The position numbers and the translations under genes are program-made. Below the pieces are notes generated by a model. The model searched no databases, was not told where the DNA came from, and was given only the letters and a program-made list of their open reading frames with translations. A stretch of DNA of 64,000 nt from UBA1433 sp964581565 (GTDB taxonomy: Bacteria; Bacillota; Clostridia; Eubacteriales; UBA1433), in assembly GCA_964581565.1 (NCBI GenBank), contig CAZOOZ010000004.1, positions 62,001 through 126,000 on the forward strand, written 5' to 3'. Of this stretch, positions 53,335-62,526 are shown in pieces (position 1 is the stretch's first letter; every line of letters starts with the position of its first letter).

Positions 53335-53361
53335 ATAAAAAAACCGCGTATCTACGCAGTT
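53335..53361 (-). terminator. Terminator of tRNA-Thr
   Basis: On the minus strand AACTGCGTA and TACGCGGTT pair (one G-T) around a 2-nt loop, followed by TTTTT. It lies 16 bp after the tRNA, as expected for a single-tRNA transcript. Confidence 0.8.
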
Positions 53362-53376
53362 CTATAATTATCTATT

Positions 53377-53452
53377 TGGAGCTACTGAGCGGACTCGAAC
53401 CGCTGACCTGCTGATTACGAATCAGCTGCTCTACCAACTGAGCCACAGTAGC
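53377..53452 (-). tRNA. tRNA-Thr (anticodon CGT)
   Basis: On the minus strand the acceptor stem GCTACTG pairs with CAGTAGC. The D arm is GCTCAGTTGGTAGAGC, the anticodon loop TTCGTAA gives CGT (reads ACG), the T arm holds GGTTCGAGTCC, and CCA is encoded. 76 nt. Discriminator base is T. Confidence 0.96.
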
Positions 53453-53464
53453 TTGCAGATTGAT

Positions 53465-53493
53465 ATTATAATAGAGTTGTAATAAAAAAACAA
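53465..53493 (-). promoter_or_regulatory. Sigma-A promoter of tRNA-Thr
   Basis: TTGTTT (53493-53488), 17 bp, TATAAT (53470-53465) on the minus strand, with the -10 ending 12 bp before the tRNA. Confidence 0.75.
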
Positions 53494-53521
53494 GGAGTTT
53501 TCTATTTTTTCTTAATTTACA

Positions 53522-54187
53522 TCACAAATGAAGTCTGCTTTTCAATTCCGTTATTATATTATTTCCTTCAAATAAAAATAAAGCGGATAATGAAATAATA
53601 CTACATCCAACACAGATAACTGAGGGATATAATACGTCTACAATGTTGATGAATATCAGAATGGAGGGAACGATTCCAAATATGCAAACAATAATTAAAT
53701 ATGTGAAAAATTGTCCGATCGGTAATTTCATAATTTTTGCTAATATAGTAATGGAAGCCATCATGCCAACACATAAACAAGGGAGAATATAATTCACAGA
53801 CCAGGCATTGAGATCAAAAAATATGTCTAACAGCACGGCTACAAGCAATATCATAACACCTTGATAAAAAATTTGTTTTACAATGTTACTTTTTTTTCGA
53901 ATAGTTATTCCTACGGCTATCCAAATATACACAGCTCCTAGCAAGACCAAAAGCGACCAGAAGCCTGTTTGTGGTAATAGAATATTAACACCAATAGAAC
54001 TCACTACTCCAATAATTGTTATAAAAATTAAAATTTTAAAGTAGAGTTTATGAGCATGAAAAGTAGTTAATACCACAGGAAAAATTTCATCTGTGCAACC
54101 ATTAGATTGATCTAATACATTTTGACATAATGGACACTCTGTACGGAATCCCTGTATTTTAACATTACATTTTTCACAATAAAGCAT
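53522..54187 (-). CDS. Zinc-ribbon membrane protein (DUF6320-like)
   Basis: 221 aa. An N-terminal zinc ribbon, MLYCEKCNVKIQGFRTECPLCQN, is followed by six or so membrane segments from residue 48. I associate this layout with DUF6320 proteins, which commonly sit beside alcohol-acetyltransferase-like genes in clostridia, as here (30 bp after the acyltransferase gene). The biochemical role is unknown; it may present or move the product of the acyltransferase. Domain name is from memory. Confidence 0.7.
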   Translation of the reverse strand: MLYCEKCNVKIQGFRTECPLCQNVLDQSNGCTDEIFPVVLTTFHAHKLYFKILIFITIIGVVSSIGVNILLPQTGFWSLLVLLGAVYIWIAVGITIRKKSNIVKQIFYQGVMILLVAVLLDIFFDLNAWSVNYILPCLCVGMMASITILAKIMKLPIGQFFTYLIIVCIFGIVPSILIFINIVDVLYPSVICVGCSIISLSALFLFEGNNIITELKSRLHL

Positions 54188-54217
54188 CTATTTTTTCTCC
54201 TGAACTTGTTTAATCTT

Positions 54218-55525
54218 TTATATATTAGGCTGATTGGATAAAATTTTAATTTCAATTCCGATATTTGATAATAATCTAAAGAAATTTTTTTGTATATTGG
54301 TATTTAAAAATTTTGACGTTATACTCATTGTAAGATGATTATTATAGCTGCAAATAGTCATTTGTATTTTACTTGTGCTTACAAATGCATCCATTGCTTT
54401 AATATACGGAATTGTTTGTTTAGGCATATCGATATTTCCTAAGTTAGATATAGAAGCAGTGGATTTTTTGAGCGTTGTTCCATGGATTATCCTTAATGCT
54501 ATATCCTTAATAATGAGAGGAATAATTCTTGAAAAAATATTCTTTTCTGCCCACATAAGATGATCTAGCCGTTCTTGAAGATTATCTTTTGTTAAATTTT
54601 TTTTAAAATTATTTTTTATATCGGATAGAATTTCATAAAATAATTTTGTATCCAGAGTATTATACTCATTAGGATAAGGGTCTTTAGTATCGAATTTATG
54701 ACCTACATTAATAACACTAAAGAAATTTCTGGCTGAAAGTGAAGGAAAAAATTTGCGTAAATTAACAGGAATATTAATAATAACAGGTTTATTTCGCTCT
54801 CTTATTTTCATTTCGTTATAAATGGAGTAAATGAAAATAGCAGAAATAAACTCTGTTAGTGTAGCATTATATTGATGCGCTTTTTCGTGTAATGCTTCTA
54901 TCCCGACAACACCTTCTATAATTAATAATTGTTGTTCGGGAAGCTTGTTTCCTTTTATCTGATAGGCATTTTCTAGTTTCTTTTGTCGTATATAAGCTTG
55001 GCTTTTATTTTTATTACTGTAATAACGATCAAAACTATCATCTATTTTTTCAAATTCAGAAGCATTATACCCAATATCAAGCGAACAGTCTTTAAAGTTT
55101 TCTGGGTACTTACTAATTAAATAGTGTAGTATTAAACTGCGTAAAAACTGAAATGCGCCCATACCATCTGCCAAAATATGATGAACTTCCAAATTTATTC
55201 TTTGTTTGAAGTATGTTACCTCAAATAATAGTTGTTCTTTATCTATATATAGTGTGCTGCAAGGGGCTGTGGTTTCTAAATCGACGCTTGGATTAATATA
55301 ACTTTTTTCAAGGTAATACCAAAATAGCCCTCTTTTTAAAGTTGAAAGAAATACCGGAAATTGCGTTAATGCTTGATCCAAAGCAATTTTTAAAGTGACA
55401 GGATCAACTTCTTCAATTAATTCGCATGTAACACGAAAAACTTTCGTATCTTGTTTGTTAGTATTAGAAGGAAAAATTTTAGCAGCATTATCTAATGTTT
55501 TCCAAGTATAATTTCTTTTTATCAA
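54218..55525 (-). CDS. Condensation-domain acyltransferase (alcohol acetyltransferase-like)
   Basis: 435 aa, one condensation-type acyltransferase unit. The catalytic motif HHILADGMGAFQFL near residues 133-146 is HHxxxDG. NIPVNLRKFFPSLSARNFF in the second half resembles the DFG-region strand of the fold. Similar stand-alone enzymes include PapA5 and alcohol acetyltransferases, which move acyl groups from CoA or a carrier to a hydroxyl. No polyketide or peptide synthetase is nearby. The paired membrane protein downstream suggests a lipid product. Substrate unknown. Confidence 0.78.
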   Translation of the reverse strand: MIKRNYTWKTLDNAAKIFPSNTNKQDTKVFRVTCELIEEVDPVTLKIALDQALTQFPVFLSTLKRGLFWYYLEKSYINPSVDLETTAPCSTLYIDKEQLLFEVTYFKQRINLEVHHILADGMGAFQFLRSLILHYLISKYPENFKDCSLDIGYNASEFEKIDDSFDRYYSNKNKSQAYIRQKKLENAYQIKGNKLPEQQLLIIEGVVGIEALHEKAHQYNATLTEFISAIFIYSIYNEMKIRERNKPVIINIPVNLRKFFPSLSARNFFSVINVGHKFDTKDPYPNEYNTLDTKLFYEILSDIKNNFKKNLTKDNLQERLDHLMWAEKNIFSRIIPLIIKDIALRIIHGTTLKKSTASISNLGNIDMPKQTIPYIKAMDAFVSTSKIQMTICSYNNHLTMSITSKFLNTNIQKNFFRLLSNIGIEIKILSNQPNI

Positions 55526-55563
55526 TATATTTATCCTTTCATTTTTAAACTAATTTAAACATA

Positions 55564-56121
55564 TTAATTAAAATTAAATATTTTATTTTGCGTAAAAATA
55601 GCGTCCATTTTGATGTCAAAATTATTTACAGGTATTTTTTTAAAAATAAACTCTTCAAGGCAGAAAGCTATTTTGGTTTCATATTGATTCTGAAGGAAAA
55701 ATCGATCATAATATCCTCCGCCATACCCTATTCTATTTCCTTTTGCATCAAAAGCAAGCCCAGGCGTAATAATAACATCGATAAAATCATTGTAATAATT
55801 TTTAATTTCAGATTCATCTATACCGTATTTATTTTTCATAAAAGTACTGTTTGCATGAATAATGGTTGGCATCATTTTATAGTGATTTAAAATAGTTGGA
55901 ACAAGTATAGTTTTATTTTCCTTTAGAGCTGCTCTAATTAAATATTTTGTATTTACTTCGTATGGCATACTCAAATAAACAAAAAATACCTTTGAATCAG
56001 TATAAAAAGTACTTGATAAAAATTTTTCAACAATAATACCAGATTGTTTCTCTATATAATTTTTCCCGAGTTTTTCTCTTAATTTTATGCAGTTTTCTCT
56101 AATTTGTATCTTTGCTTCCAT
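55564..56121 (-). CDS. 5-formyltetrahydrofolate cyclo-ligase
   Basis: 185 aa from the ATG at 56121 (GGAG 5 nt upstream); a longer frame to 56136 lacks a site. VYLSMPYEVNTKYLIRAA, TPGLAFDAKGNRIGYGGGYYDRF is the family signature with the ATP- and substrate-binding glycines. It converts 5-formyl-THF to 5,10-methenyl-THF. It lies upstream of the acyltransferase gene on the same strand, 38 bp away, with no evident functional tie. Confidence 0.93.
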   Translation of the reverse strand: MEAKIQIRENCIKLREKLGKNYIEKQSGIIVEKFLSSTFYTDSKVFFVYLSMPYEVNTKYLIRAALKENKTILVPTILNHYKMMPTIIHANSTFMKNKYGIDESEIKNYYNDFIDVIITPGLAFDAKGNRIGYGGGYYDRFFLQNQYETKIAFCLEEFIFKKIPVNNFDIKMDAIFTQNKIFNFN

Positions 56122-56284
56122 TTCTACTCCATTCATTAGTAATAATTTACTATGTATTATTAAAATTGTCTAATAATATTTATTATTTTGACAATAAAGT
56201 AAACAAAATTTATTTTAAACAATAATTTTACTACAGAAAACATATATTTATTTTATGTAAGTTAATAAAAAGGAGATATGAGAA

Positions 56285-57079
56285 ATGAAAAAGTTAAAAA
56301 AATATTTATATTTTTTTATTATCATTATTATAAGTGCTGGAATCATCTATCAAGCAACGAATATCGCAAAGAAAACTGTGCTATCGACTAGTACACAAGT
56401 GATAAATTGGGGAACACATTTTACGCAGGAAGGTCAAAAACCACAAGGCAATGCCAGTGAAGAGTATTTAAGAGAATTTGATTCTTATTTTGTTGCACAA
56501 ACTGAAGAAAAAATTATATATTTGACATTTGATGCAGGTTATGAAAATGGATATACAAGCAAAATATTGGATATATTAAAAGAACAAAATATTTCGGCAG
56601 CGTTTTTTTTAACGGGTCACTATATTAAAACAAATCCAGATTTAGTAAAAAGAATGGTCAGTGAAGGACATATTGTGGGCAATCACACAATGACGCATCC
56701 AGATATGTCTGCGATAACTAATTTAAACACATTCAGAAAAGAACTTGAGGAGCTTGAAACGTTATTCTATGAAACCACAAATACTTCTCTTCCTAAATTT
56801 TACAGACCGCCAAGCGGAAAATTTTCTGAAGAAAATTTGAATTTCGCTAAATCGTTAGGCTATAAGACTATTTTTTGGAGCGTAGCTTACGGAGACTGGG
56901 ATAATAATAATCAACCAACAGCGCAAGTGGCATTTGATAAATTAATTCCTCGAATTCATCCGGGTGCTATCGTGCTTTTGCATTGTACATCAAAAACAAA
57001 TAGTGAAATTTTATCGGAGTTACTTAAAAAATATAAAGATATGGGCTATTCTTTTCATAGTTTAAATGAATTAGAATAA
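56285..57079 (+). CDS. Polysaccharide deacetylase, PdaA-like (spore cortex muramic delta-lactam)
   Basis: 264 aa. A single N-terminal membrane segment (about residues 8-28) anchors it outside. The NodB homology domain has TFDAGYENGYT, with the second metal Asp changed to Ala-Gly as in PdaA, then HTMTHPDMS, YRPPSGKF and a late VLLHCTS. INWGTHFTQEGQKP before the domain is typical of PdaA, which deacetylates muramic acid during cortex delta-lactam formation. AAGGAG precedes the start. It supports sporulation ability. Confidence 0.87.
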   Translation: MKKLKKYLYFFIIIIISAGIIYQATNIAKKTVLSTSTQVINWGTHFTQEGQKPQGNASEEYLREFDSYFVAQTEEKIIYLTFDAGYENGYTSKILDILKEQNISAAFFLTGHYIKTNPDLVKRMVSEGHIVGNHTMTHPDMSAITNLNTFRKELEELETLFYETTNTSLPKFYRPPSGKFSEENLNFAKSLGYKTIFWSVAYGDWDNNNQPTAQVAFDKLIPRIHPGAIVLLHCTSKTNSEILSELLKKYKDMGYSFHSLNELE

Positions 57080-57133
57080 TTTTGCTGCCATAAATAAACA
57101 GTATATCTTCATTTATCATACAAATAATAAAAA

Positions 57134-57217
57134 CAACAAACATGTTTGTTGAAATAGATTGCCTGAGTTATCAGGTTATGAGAGTTGTCTTTTTTTATAT
57201 TATACAACTCTCTTTTG
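57134..57217 (+). terminator. Three successive hairpins between pdaA and uvrB
   Basis: An 18-bp perfect palindrome, CAACAAACATGTTTGTTG (57134-57151), then CCTGA/TCAGG with a 4-nt loop (57162-57175), then GAGAGTTGT/ACAACTCTC with a 15-nt T-rich loop (57180-57212) and a short TTTT. The last is a likely terminator for the pdaA-like gene; the others may modulate it or form a regulatory leader for uvrB. Confidence 0.6.
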
Positions 57218-57299
57218 GTTGTTTTTTAAAAATCAATATATTTGACATAAAAAAAACTGTAGTATAAACTATTTGCAATGAATATATAAGAGGATATTT

Positions 57300-59264
57300 A
57301 TGAAAAATTTTAAAGTGCACAGCGTTTTTGAACCTGCCGGAGATCAACCTAAAGCTATTGAAAATATATGTGAAGGCTTAAAAAAATCATTGCAATATCA
57401 AACGCTGCTTGGCGTGACCGGCTCCGGAAAAACTTATACGATGGCTAAAATAATAGAGCAGATGCAGCGCCCTGCGCTTGTTTTAGCGCATAATAAAACA
57501 CTTGCCGCGCAGCTGGCAAATGAATTTAAGGCATTTTTCCCCGAGAATGCTGTTGAATATTTTGTAAGTTATTATGATTATTATCAGCCTGAAGCCTATG
57601 TGCCTCATCGGGATTTATATATAGAAAAAGACGCAGATATCAATGACGAGATAGAAAAACTTCGCCATTCGGCAACAGCAGCATTATTTGAAAGACGAGA
57701 TGTTGTAGTAGTTGCCAGTGTGTCGTGTATTTATGGGTTGGGAAGCCCTTATGATTATGAAAATATGATCTTATCATTAAGAACAGGAATGAGTTATGAT
57801 ATTTCCTATATTCTTCATCGTTTGATATCTATGCAGTATAAAAGAAGTGATATCGATTTTGCGCGCGCAACTTTTCGTCTCAGAGGTGACACACTTGAGA
57901 TTTACCCCGCATATGCAACAAATTATGCTCTTAGAATAGAATTTTTCGGCGATGACATCGAAAATATCAGTGAAATACATCCGATAACAGGAAATATCAT
58001 CAGCCGAAGAACTCATACGGCGATATTTCCCGCTTCTCATTATGTGACCAGCCAGAAAAACATTGACAGAGCAATACAAACAATTGAACAAGAGCTGGAA
58101 CAGAGGGTTGCTTATTTTAAAAGTGAGAACCAAATCGTTGAAGCGGAAAGACTTCAGAGCAGGACACATTATGATTTGGAAATGTTGCGCGAAACGGGTC
58201 ATTGCAAAGGAATAGAAAATTATACGAGACACATAAACCAAACGATGCCCGGACAACCTCCATATACACTTATAGATTATTTTGATGATGATTTTTTATT
58301 TTTTATTGATGAATCTCATGTATCCTTGCCACAGGTAAGAGGAATGTATGGTGGAGATTATTCCAGGAAAAAAAATCTCGTAGATTATGGCTTCAGGCTT
58401 CCAAGTGCTTTTGATAATAGACCATTGAAATTTAAGGAGTTTGAAAAAAAATTAAAAAGTGCCGTATTTGTTTCTGCCACGCCGGGAATATACGAAAAAG
58501 AACATTCGCAAAATATTGCCGAATTAATCGTTCGCCCTACCGGTTTGCTTGAACCTAGCGTCATAGTTGTGCCTACCAAAGGGCAAGTCGATCATTTAAT
58601 AGACAATATTTATAAAACAATTGATCAATCATATAAAGTTTTAATTACTACGATGACTAAAAGAATGTCTGAAGATTTAACAAATTATTTGATAAGCTCG
58701 GGGATCAAAGCGACTTATATGCATTCTGAGATCGATACGCTTGATCGCATTGAAATTATAAAAAAACTGCGTATGGGAACTTACGATGTGCTTGTTGGTA
58801 TAAATCTTTTAAGAGAAGGGCTGGATATCCCCGAAATTGGCTTAGTCGCAATACTGGATGCAGATAAAGAAGGTTTTTTAAGAAATACTACATCTTTAAT
58901 ACAAACAATAGGAAGAGCAGCAAGAAATAAAGATTCTTATGTAATTTTATATGCGGATAGCATCACATCGTCTATGCAGGAAGCAATTGACGAAACAAAC
59001 AGAAGACGTGAAAAACAAGTAAATTATAATAAATACTATCATATCATTCCTAAAAGTATTCAAAAAGAAATTACAGACCATATAAATATAAAATCGGAAG
59101 AGATTCAAGAGGAGAATAAGGAAAGTATTGATCATATAAATATAGCAGAACAAATCGAACTACTTGCGATGCAGATGCAACAATATGCACAGGAATTAAA
59201 TTTTGAAAAAGCGGCCGAGTTGCGTGATAAAATTTCCGAATTAAAAAACGTGTTAAAATGTTAA
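57300..59264 (+). CDS. uvrB: Excinuclease ABC subunit B
   Basis: 654 aa, full length. Walker A GVTGSGKTYTMAKI near residues 39-52, the beta-hairpin region YYDYYQPEAYVPHRD, helicase motif FIDESHVSLPQ, and QTIGRAARN motif VI are present. A C-terminal UVR motif, QQYAQELNFEKAAELRDKI, contacts UvrC. It verifies DNA damage in nucleotide excision repair. uvrA and uvrC are not in the window. GAGGA precedes the start. Confidence 0.97.
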   Translation: MKNFKVHSVFEPAGDQPKAIENICEGLKKSLQYQTLLGVTGSGKTYTMAKIIEQMQRPALVLAHNKTLAAQLANEFKAFFPENAVEYFVSYYDYYQPEAYVPHRDLYIEKDADINDEIEKLRHSATAALFERRDVVVVASVSCIYGLGSPYDYENMILSLRTGMSYDISYILHRLISMQYKRSDIDFARATFRLRGDTLEIYPAYATNYALRIEFFGDDIENISEIHPITGNIISRRTHTAIFPASHYVTSQKNIDRAIQTIEQELEQRVAYFKSENQIVEAERLQSRTHYDLEMLRETGHCKGIENYTRHINQTMPGQPPYTLIDYFDDDFLFFIDESHVSLPQVRGMYGGDYSRKKNLVDYGFRLPSAFDNRPLKFKEFEKKLKSAVFVSATPGIYEKEHSQNIAELIVRPTGLLEPSVIVVPTKGQVDHLIDNIYKTIDQSYKVLITTMTKRMSEDLTNYLISSGIKATYMHSEIDTLDRIEIIKKLRMGTYDVLVGINLLREGLDIPEIGLVAILDADKEGFLRNTTSLIQTIGRAARNKDSYVILYADSITSSMQEAIDETNRRREKQVNYNKYYHIIPKSIQKEITDHINIKSEEIQEENKESIDHINIAEQIELLAMQMQQYAQELNFEKAAELRDKISELKNVLKC

Positions 59265-59314
59265 AATCAGTAAATTAATATGCTATAATAAAATAAAAAA
59301 AGAAAGAGGTATTT

Positions 59315-60073
59315 ATGAAAAGTTTAAAACAAAGATTAAAAGACAATGAACAATTGATAGGTACTTTTATAATTTCTATTCTCAATCCCGATGTAATATT
59401 GATGATAAAACAAGCAGGCTATGATTATATTACGATTGACTGTGAACATGGGGCATTTGATACACAGCAAGTAAACGACATGCTTATGTATTCTAAGGCG
59501 ATCGGCCTGCCTGCTATGGTGCGAGCTGCTGCCCCTACACGCGAATTGATTCTTACATATATGGAATCAGGCGCCGCCGGGATATTGCTGCCGAATGTTG
59601 AAACAATTGAAGAAGCTCAAAAACTTGTAGAATATGCTAAATACGCTCCGCTGGGCAACAGAGGTGTATCCACATTAAGGCCTCATACTGAGTATGCCAG
59701 TATTGCTAATCTTAATGAGTATATGGAGCAGGCAAATGAAGAAACATTTTTAATTTTTCAAGTAGAATCTAAAAAAAGCGTTGAAAATGTTGAAAAAATC
59801 ATTGCTGTTGAAGGCATAGATGCGGCTTTTATCGGCCCGTTTGATCTCTCTCAAAGCTATAGATGCGTCGGTCAATTTGACAATCCAGAATTGCTGCAAG
59901 GCATGCATAAAGTTCTTAAAGCTTGCAGTGATGCTGGCAAACACTCAGGCATCTTCTGCCCTTCTGTGCCAATGCTGAAAAAATGGCAGGCCGAAGGAGC
60001 AACATTGAATTTATTTGCTGCTGAAGGAGTTTTCTTCCAGATAGGTTTAGCCGAAATAAATAAAGCAAGATAA
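59315..60073 (+). CDS. HpcH/HpaI-family aldolase
   Basis: 252 aa. ITIDCEHGAFDTQQVNDM holds the base His, GAAGILLPNVETIEEA the metal-binding region, and AAFIGPFDLSQS the conserved loop of 4-hydroxy-2-oxo-acid (2-keto-3-deoxy sugar acid) aldolases. They cleave to pyruvate and an aldehyde with a divalent metal. It is alone after uvrB and ends in a good terminator. The sugar-acid substrate is unknown. Confidence 0.88.
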   Translation: MKSLKQRLKDNEQLIGTFIISILNPDVILMIKQAGYDYITIDCEHGAFDTQQVNDMLMYSKAIGLPAMVRAAAPTRELILTYMESGAAGILLPNVETIEEAQKLVEYAKYAPLGNRGVSTLRPHTEYASIANLNEYMEQANEETFLIFQVESKKSVENVEKIIAVEGIDAAFIGPFDLSQSYRCVGQFDNPELLQGMHKVLKACSDAGKHSGIFCPSVPMLKKWQAEGATLNLFAAEGVFFQIGLAEINKAR

Positions 60074-60080
60074 TTTATGT

Positions 60081-60107
60081 AAAAGGCTGTAGATACAGCC
60101 TTTTTTT
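60081..60107 (+). terminator. Terminator of the HpcH/HpaI aldolase gene
   Basis: AAAAGGCTGTA and TACAGCCTTTT form an 11-bp stem around GA, followed by TTTT. Confidence 0.93.
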
Positions 60108-60196
60108 ATTTTAGTTCTTTTGTTTTGTTATAAGCATTCATTTTGTATTGAGTTTTTTCATATATATTATGAGAAAAAATATATATGGAGAAATAT

Positions 60197-61477
60197 ATGT
60201 ATTTAAAATATTACTCATACGGGACAGATGTAATGCTGATACAATCAACCCTAAAAAAAATTAATTACTATGATGGAGAAGTAGACGGGTTATTTGGGTT
60301 AAAGACCTTAGAAGCTGTGAATCGATTTAAATATGATCACAATTTGAGTAAAGATGGTATCTTTGATAAAGCAGTTTATGATTTGCTTGAGCCTTATATC
60401 TATGGTTTTACTTATTATAAGATAAAAAATTCAGACACTTTATATACAATTGCGCAGACTTGTAACTCTACAATAAAAAATATTCAAACAGCAAATCCAA
60501 AAGTTTCTGAAGATAACCTTAAAGTTGATTCTGAAATAATTGTTCCTTTTAATTATGATGTAGTAGATACTAATATCAATTATTCTTATAAAGTTTTACA
60601 AATTGATATTAGTGCATTAACAGCGCGTTATCCATTTCTGGAAGTATATACAATTGGCCAAAGTGTGATGGGCAGAGATTTAATCGGCGTCCGACTTGGG
60701 CTAGGCGGCAAAAAATTATTCATCAATGGCGCACATCATTCTCTGGAATGGATTACAACAGTAGTATTGATGAAATTTGTTGAAGATTACTGCAAGGCAT
60801 ATTCTAAAAGAGCTTTATTATCTTATTTTGATATCAATAGGTTTTTTAATGAATTGAGTATTTATATTATACCCATGGTGAATCCTGACGGAATTGATTT
60901 GGTACTTAATGGCCTGTTGCGGAGTAATCCAAATTATAATAATCTATTGATTTATAACAATAATAGCACAGATTTTTCGAAAAATTGGCAATCCAATAAT
61001 AATGGAGTTGATTTAAATCATAACTACGATGCAAATTTTGAAGAAGCAGAAGCCGCTTCCGCGCAAATTGGCATTACTTCGCCCAGTCCTTCACGTTATG
61101 GAGGAGAGTATCCTTTTTCTGAACCGGAAACACGCGCAATATCGGAATTTGTACTCATGGATAATTTTTTGCTTACTCTGGCATACCATTCACAAGGAGA
61201 AATTATTTATTATAACTATCTGGATCAGGATGTCGCAAACTTAATTCCTATTGCAAAATTGCTGACAACAGCCAGTGGATATAAACTGGAACGAATTGAA
61301 GATATCGGCCAGTATGCCGGATATAAAGATTGGTTTATTAAAGAAACTAAATCACCGGGATATACGATTGAAGTTGGTAAGGGAGTAAATCCACTGCCGA
61401 TTAGTCAATTTGATACCATCTATGCAGATAATCTTCCTTTGTTATTAACGGCAGCTTATGCGGCTTTAAATATTTAA
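60197..61477 (+). CDS. M14 metallopeptidase with peptidoglycan-binding and LysM domains
   Basis: 426 aa from the ATG at 60197 (GGAG 6 nt upstream) rather than the upstream ATG. Residues about 1-65 are a peptidoglycan-binding domain (VDGLFGLKTLEAVNRFK), 75-115 a LysM domain (KIKNSDTLYTIAQTCNST), and the rest a zinc carboxypeptidase: INGAHHSLEW with metal His and Glu, TLAYHSQGE with the third ligand, and TIEVGKG with the catalytic Glu. No signal peptide is seen. It resembles gamma-D-glutamyl-diaminopimelate peptidase I, which acts on spore or recycled wall peptides. Confidence 0.9.
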   Translation: MYLKYYSYGTDVMLIQSTLKKINYYDGEVDGLFGLKTLEAVNRFKYDHNLSKDGIFDKAVYDLLEPYIYGFTYYKIKNSDTLYTIAQTCNSTIKNIQTANPKVSEDNLKVDSEIIVPFNYDVVDTNINYSYKVLQIDISALTARYPFLEVYTIGQSVMGRDLIGVRLGLGGKKLFINGAHHSLEWITTVVLMKFVEDYCKAYSKRALLSYFDINRFFNELSIYIIPMVNPDGIDLVLNGLLRSNPNYNNLLIYNNNSTDFSKNWQSNNNGVDLNHNYDANFEEAEAASAQIGITSPSPSRYGGEYPFSEPETRAISEFVLMDNFLLTLAYHSQGEIIYYNYLDQDVANLIPIAKLLTTASGYKLERIEDIGQYAGYKDWFIKETKSPGYTIEVGKGVNPLPISQFDTIYADNLPLLLTAAYAALNI

Positions 61478-61524
61478 TATACTTGTATAGAGTTATTATA
61501 ATTCGGGCTGAGATACTCCCTTTT

Positions 61525-62447
61525 TTATAACAATATATGTCCCGATGAATAGAGTTGATTATCTATTGTTAAAATCACCTTATTTGAGTCATAATATTGT
61601 CCGAAAGTATTTGCAATGCTTTGCAAAATCATGCTTTCATATTCCGAACCTGCATTCATTTCCGTTAAAAATGCAGTATTTAAATCAATACAAACTATAT
61701 TTTCATCTTCATTTAATGACAAGCTGTTGATGACGGTATCTTGACTGAATACTTTTCCTGTATCATGCCCAATCGTTTCTTTGTAGATTTGTGCTAAAAT
61801 ATCTTTTGTCGTATCATTTGTTTTAAGTAGAAACTGATTTTTTGAGTTAATACTATATTTTTTTCAATACTGTTTAGAGAAGATTAAATTTCATTGTTAT
61901 TAGGTATATAAAGTGATTTAACTAAACCAATATTTTTTGTATAATATTGCATTGTTTGCTCACTTCCCTTTGAGGTACTACTTCAATCGCGTCATACATT
62001 CCCGAAGGAGTTTCTACGTTCGCTGAGATGTTCGAATGCTTGAATCATCTAATGTCCATGTTGTTCCGGATATTAACGGCTCCATGAGTAAAATTTCTGT
62101 ATTTTTTGTATTCTTATTTAAAAAATCCTCTCTATAAAATATTTCGGATTTTGAGTATGTGACTGATATTTTCACATTCATGCATTCAAAAACTTTAATT
62201 GTTTCTGTTCCGCCGTTATTAGTTCTTTGTTGAACTCGATTTTCAGAGACATAATCAATGGTTGCTGTGTAGTACGCAAATTCATTTCCTTCGCCTTCAT
62301 AATTGTATTTCACATTTTGCTCGATTGGAAAGTAATCCTCAATTTTTAAATCTTGTGATGATTGTTCGTGACCGTTTGAATTATTACTGCATCCATTGTA
62401 AAAAAGAATTATTAAAATGATGCCAATAAAAAAATAAACTTCTTCAT
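61525..62447 (-). pseudogene. Decayed GerMN-domain lipoprotein gene
   Basis: Pieces of one gene are spread over several frames. ATG at 62447 begins MKKFIFLL; one base change in the A7 run at 62428-62434 would join it to a hydrophobic stretch and a lipobox-like Cys (codon 62391-62389). The middle runs to LISGTTWTLDDSS and stops at 62014, and the continuation VETPSGMYDAIEVV is in another frame. A TAA lies in frame at 61886-61884, and another shift leads to the GerMN end (CIDLNTAFLTEMNAGS...NKVILTIDNQL). At least three frameshifts plus a stop mark a pseudogene. GerMN proteins act in spore germination or sporulation. Confidence 0.8.
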
Positions 62448-62526
62448 CAAATATGCCACCTTTCGAACAGAAAATGATTTGGTTTCTATTTATGTTCTAC
62501 AATATTTATTATTAATATTTTAATAA

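Noticed and set aside
57777..58256. 159-codon minus-strand frame inside uvrB
   Set aside because: It is antisense to a highly conserved gene and has no recognisable motif.
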